Source: JADKIH01 sp031417555
Lineage (GTDB): Bacteria; Bacteroidota; Bacteroidia; AKYH767-A; 2013-40CM-41-45
Assembly: GCA_031417555.1 (NCBI GenBank)
Contig: JANOVV010000009.1
Location: forward strand, 1-64,000
Reading direction: 5' to 3'
DNA: 64,000 nt
In this document: positions 63,179 to 64,000 of the stretch, piece by piece
Layout of the letters: each line of letters begins with the position of its first letter
Position numbering within the stretch: position 1 is the stretch's first letter
Translations under genes and position numbers: made by a program
The notes under the pieces: generated by a model
Told to the model about the DNA's origin: nothing
Databases searched by the model: none
What the model saw: the letters and a program-made list of their open reading frames with translations, nothing else

Positions 63179-63428
63179 AATATTTCAATCATTTTTAATA
63201 ATTGAGAAGTTGTGATTTCGAAATCATTCCTTTTAATACGCCTTTAAGTTTCACTGAAAAGTGGCTGTCACTTTGAGCGAAATCTCCAGCCCTCTCAAAT
63301 GGTGTAACTTAAATGGATTTAATGGGAATTCTCTTCTTAAATTAGATAACAGGTATTTAGATTAAGGACGGGTTGTCTGGCAGAAGACCAACCAAGAGCT
63401 AATTATGGAAGCTTTGATGATAACCTGA

Positions 63429-63596
63429 ACTGAAAATAAAATAACATTAAATGTTGAAAATGGCGAATGTGTTCTTATCTATTCTAACTGTAACTGCTCA
63501 ATTCCGTTTTTAGAAATAGCTCCTTATTTTTGCGCATATTGTGGGAAGAAATTTCATTACGGAAATGATGAGTTAGATGGTCGGGCAATTTATTAA
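63429..63596 (+). pseudogene. Start-less zinc-ribbon-like fragment
   Basis: Fifty-five codons between two stops with no ATG: the frame reads NCNCSIPFLEIAPYFCAYCGK and ends GNDELDGRAIY. Two Cys pairs (CxC and CxxC) suggest a small zinc-binding protein whose start is lost or unusual. The 63179-63805 gap otherwise holds a short inverted repeat at 63258-63274 (AAAGTG/CACTTT) and nothing else I can identify. Confidence 0.35.
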
Positions 63597-63805
63597 CAGA
63601 GCCGAGATTGATTAAACTTTACATTTTATTATTTCAATTAAATTTTTTGTTAAAGTCGTTTCAATTTTTTAAAACTTTATTGAGCCAATGCGTTATTTGT
63701 AGAAAATTACAAGTGGGAGAACCCTACCAAAGAAGGACTAAAACGTTTCTTTAAAATGAATAATATTTTCCTGATCTTTGCAACAGAATTAAACCTGAAA
63801 TAATA

Positions 63806-64000
63806 ATGTCATTTTTACTCTTTAATATTAATACTGGCGATAATTACTATACTGACACAAGTTCCTTTTGGAGTGATTTGCCGATACAAATAATTGCTGC
63901 CCTTTTAGGCTTCATTGGTGCGTGGCTAATTTTTAAAATAGGAAATGAAAAGGAAAAAAAAGAAAAAACCAAAATAGAAAAAGATACAGAAATTTCATTA
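63806..64000 (+). CDS. Membrane protein, cut by the window end
   Basis: The ATG at 63806 opens a frame running to the last base (65 codons). A hydrophobic stretch (about residues 24-45, IQIIAALLGFIGAWLIFKI) is followed by a highly charged Lys/Glu segment that looks like the beginning of a coiled coil. This is the layout of many membrane-anchored accessory proteins. Full length and function are unknown. Confidence 0.6.
   Translation, partial: MSFLLFNINTGDNYYTDTSSFWSDLPIQIIAALLGFIGAWLIFKIGNEKEKKEKTKIEKDTEISL

Noticed and set aside
63250..63320. End of an insertion sequence
   Set aside because: The short AAAGTG/CACTTT inverted repeat and the surrounding sequence look a little like an IS end, but no transposase fragment or second end was found.

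Overview
The window comes from a member of the Bacteroidota. Several independent signs agree: a short primary sigma factor (288 aa) without the long region 1.1, promoters of the TTG / TAnnTTTG type before rpsO, rplS and a tRNA-Ser, a secreted protein with a type IX secretion sorting domain, a GWxTD-type protein, and a clade II (Sec-type, lipoprotein) nitrous oxide reductase cluster. DNA is A+T rich. Lineage below phylum cannot be fixed from this sequence alone.

Layout. 1-12.3 kb: housekeeping genes (class I aldolase end, accD, rpsO-pnp, rpoD, rpe, trmD, rplS, tRNA-Ser), separated by intergenic repeats: degenerate 7-bp tandem arrays at three places and a nested palindrome at 6.4-6.6 kb. 12.4-25.4 kb: two glycosyltransferases, a GWxTD protein, a TPR hybrid histidine kinase, a STAS / sorting-domain protein / tRNase Z cluster, and a DNA polymerase IV plus short DnaE pair. 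25.6-31.9 kb: a nitrous oxide reduction operon (cytochrome c, nosZ, a membrane domain fused to NosL, nosD, nosF, nosY).

32-60 kb holds what looks like one low-oxygen or dormancy-type stress island. It has a PAS histidine kinase and a response regulator with a CRP/FNR output domain, three tandem-domain universal stress proteins, an ATP-cone/PD-(D/E)XK protein, a beta-CASP nuclease, a CoA transferase, an MCE lipid transport operon with an L,D-transpeptidase, a P-type ATPase, Hsp20, an eRF1-like (baeRF) protein and hemA-hemC-hemN. Six perfect TGAT-N4-ATCA palindromes (FNR-type boxes) lie in the intergenic regions before cytochrome c/nosZ, the sensor kinase, the MCE operon, the P-type ATPase, the baeRF-USP operon and hemA. 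I infer one regulon run by the FNR-like response regulator. Two members look damaged or recruited for another use: the P-type ATPase has an in-frame amber codon after 56 codons, and a serine-hydrolase-like protein has lost its catalytic Ser and Lys.

60-64 kb is accessory DNA: a tyrosine integrase, a decayed 3' copy of a related integrase, small unknown genes, short tandem repeats, a start-less zinc-ribbon fragment and a membrane protein cut by the window end.
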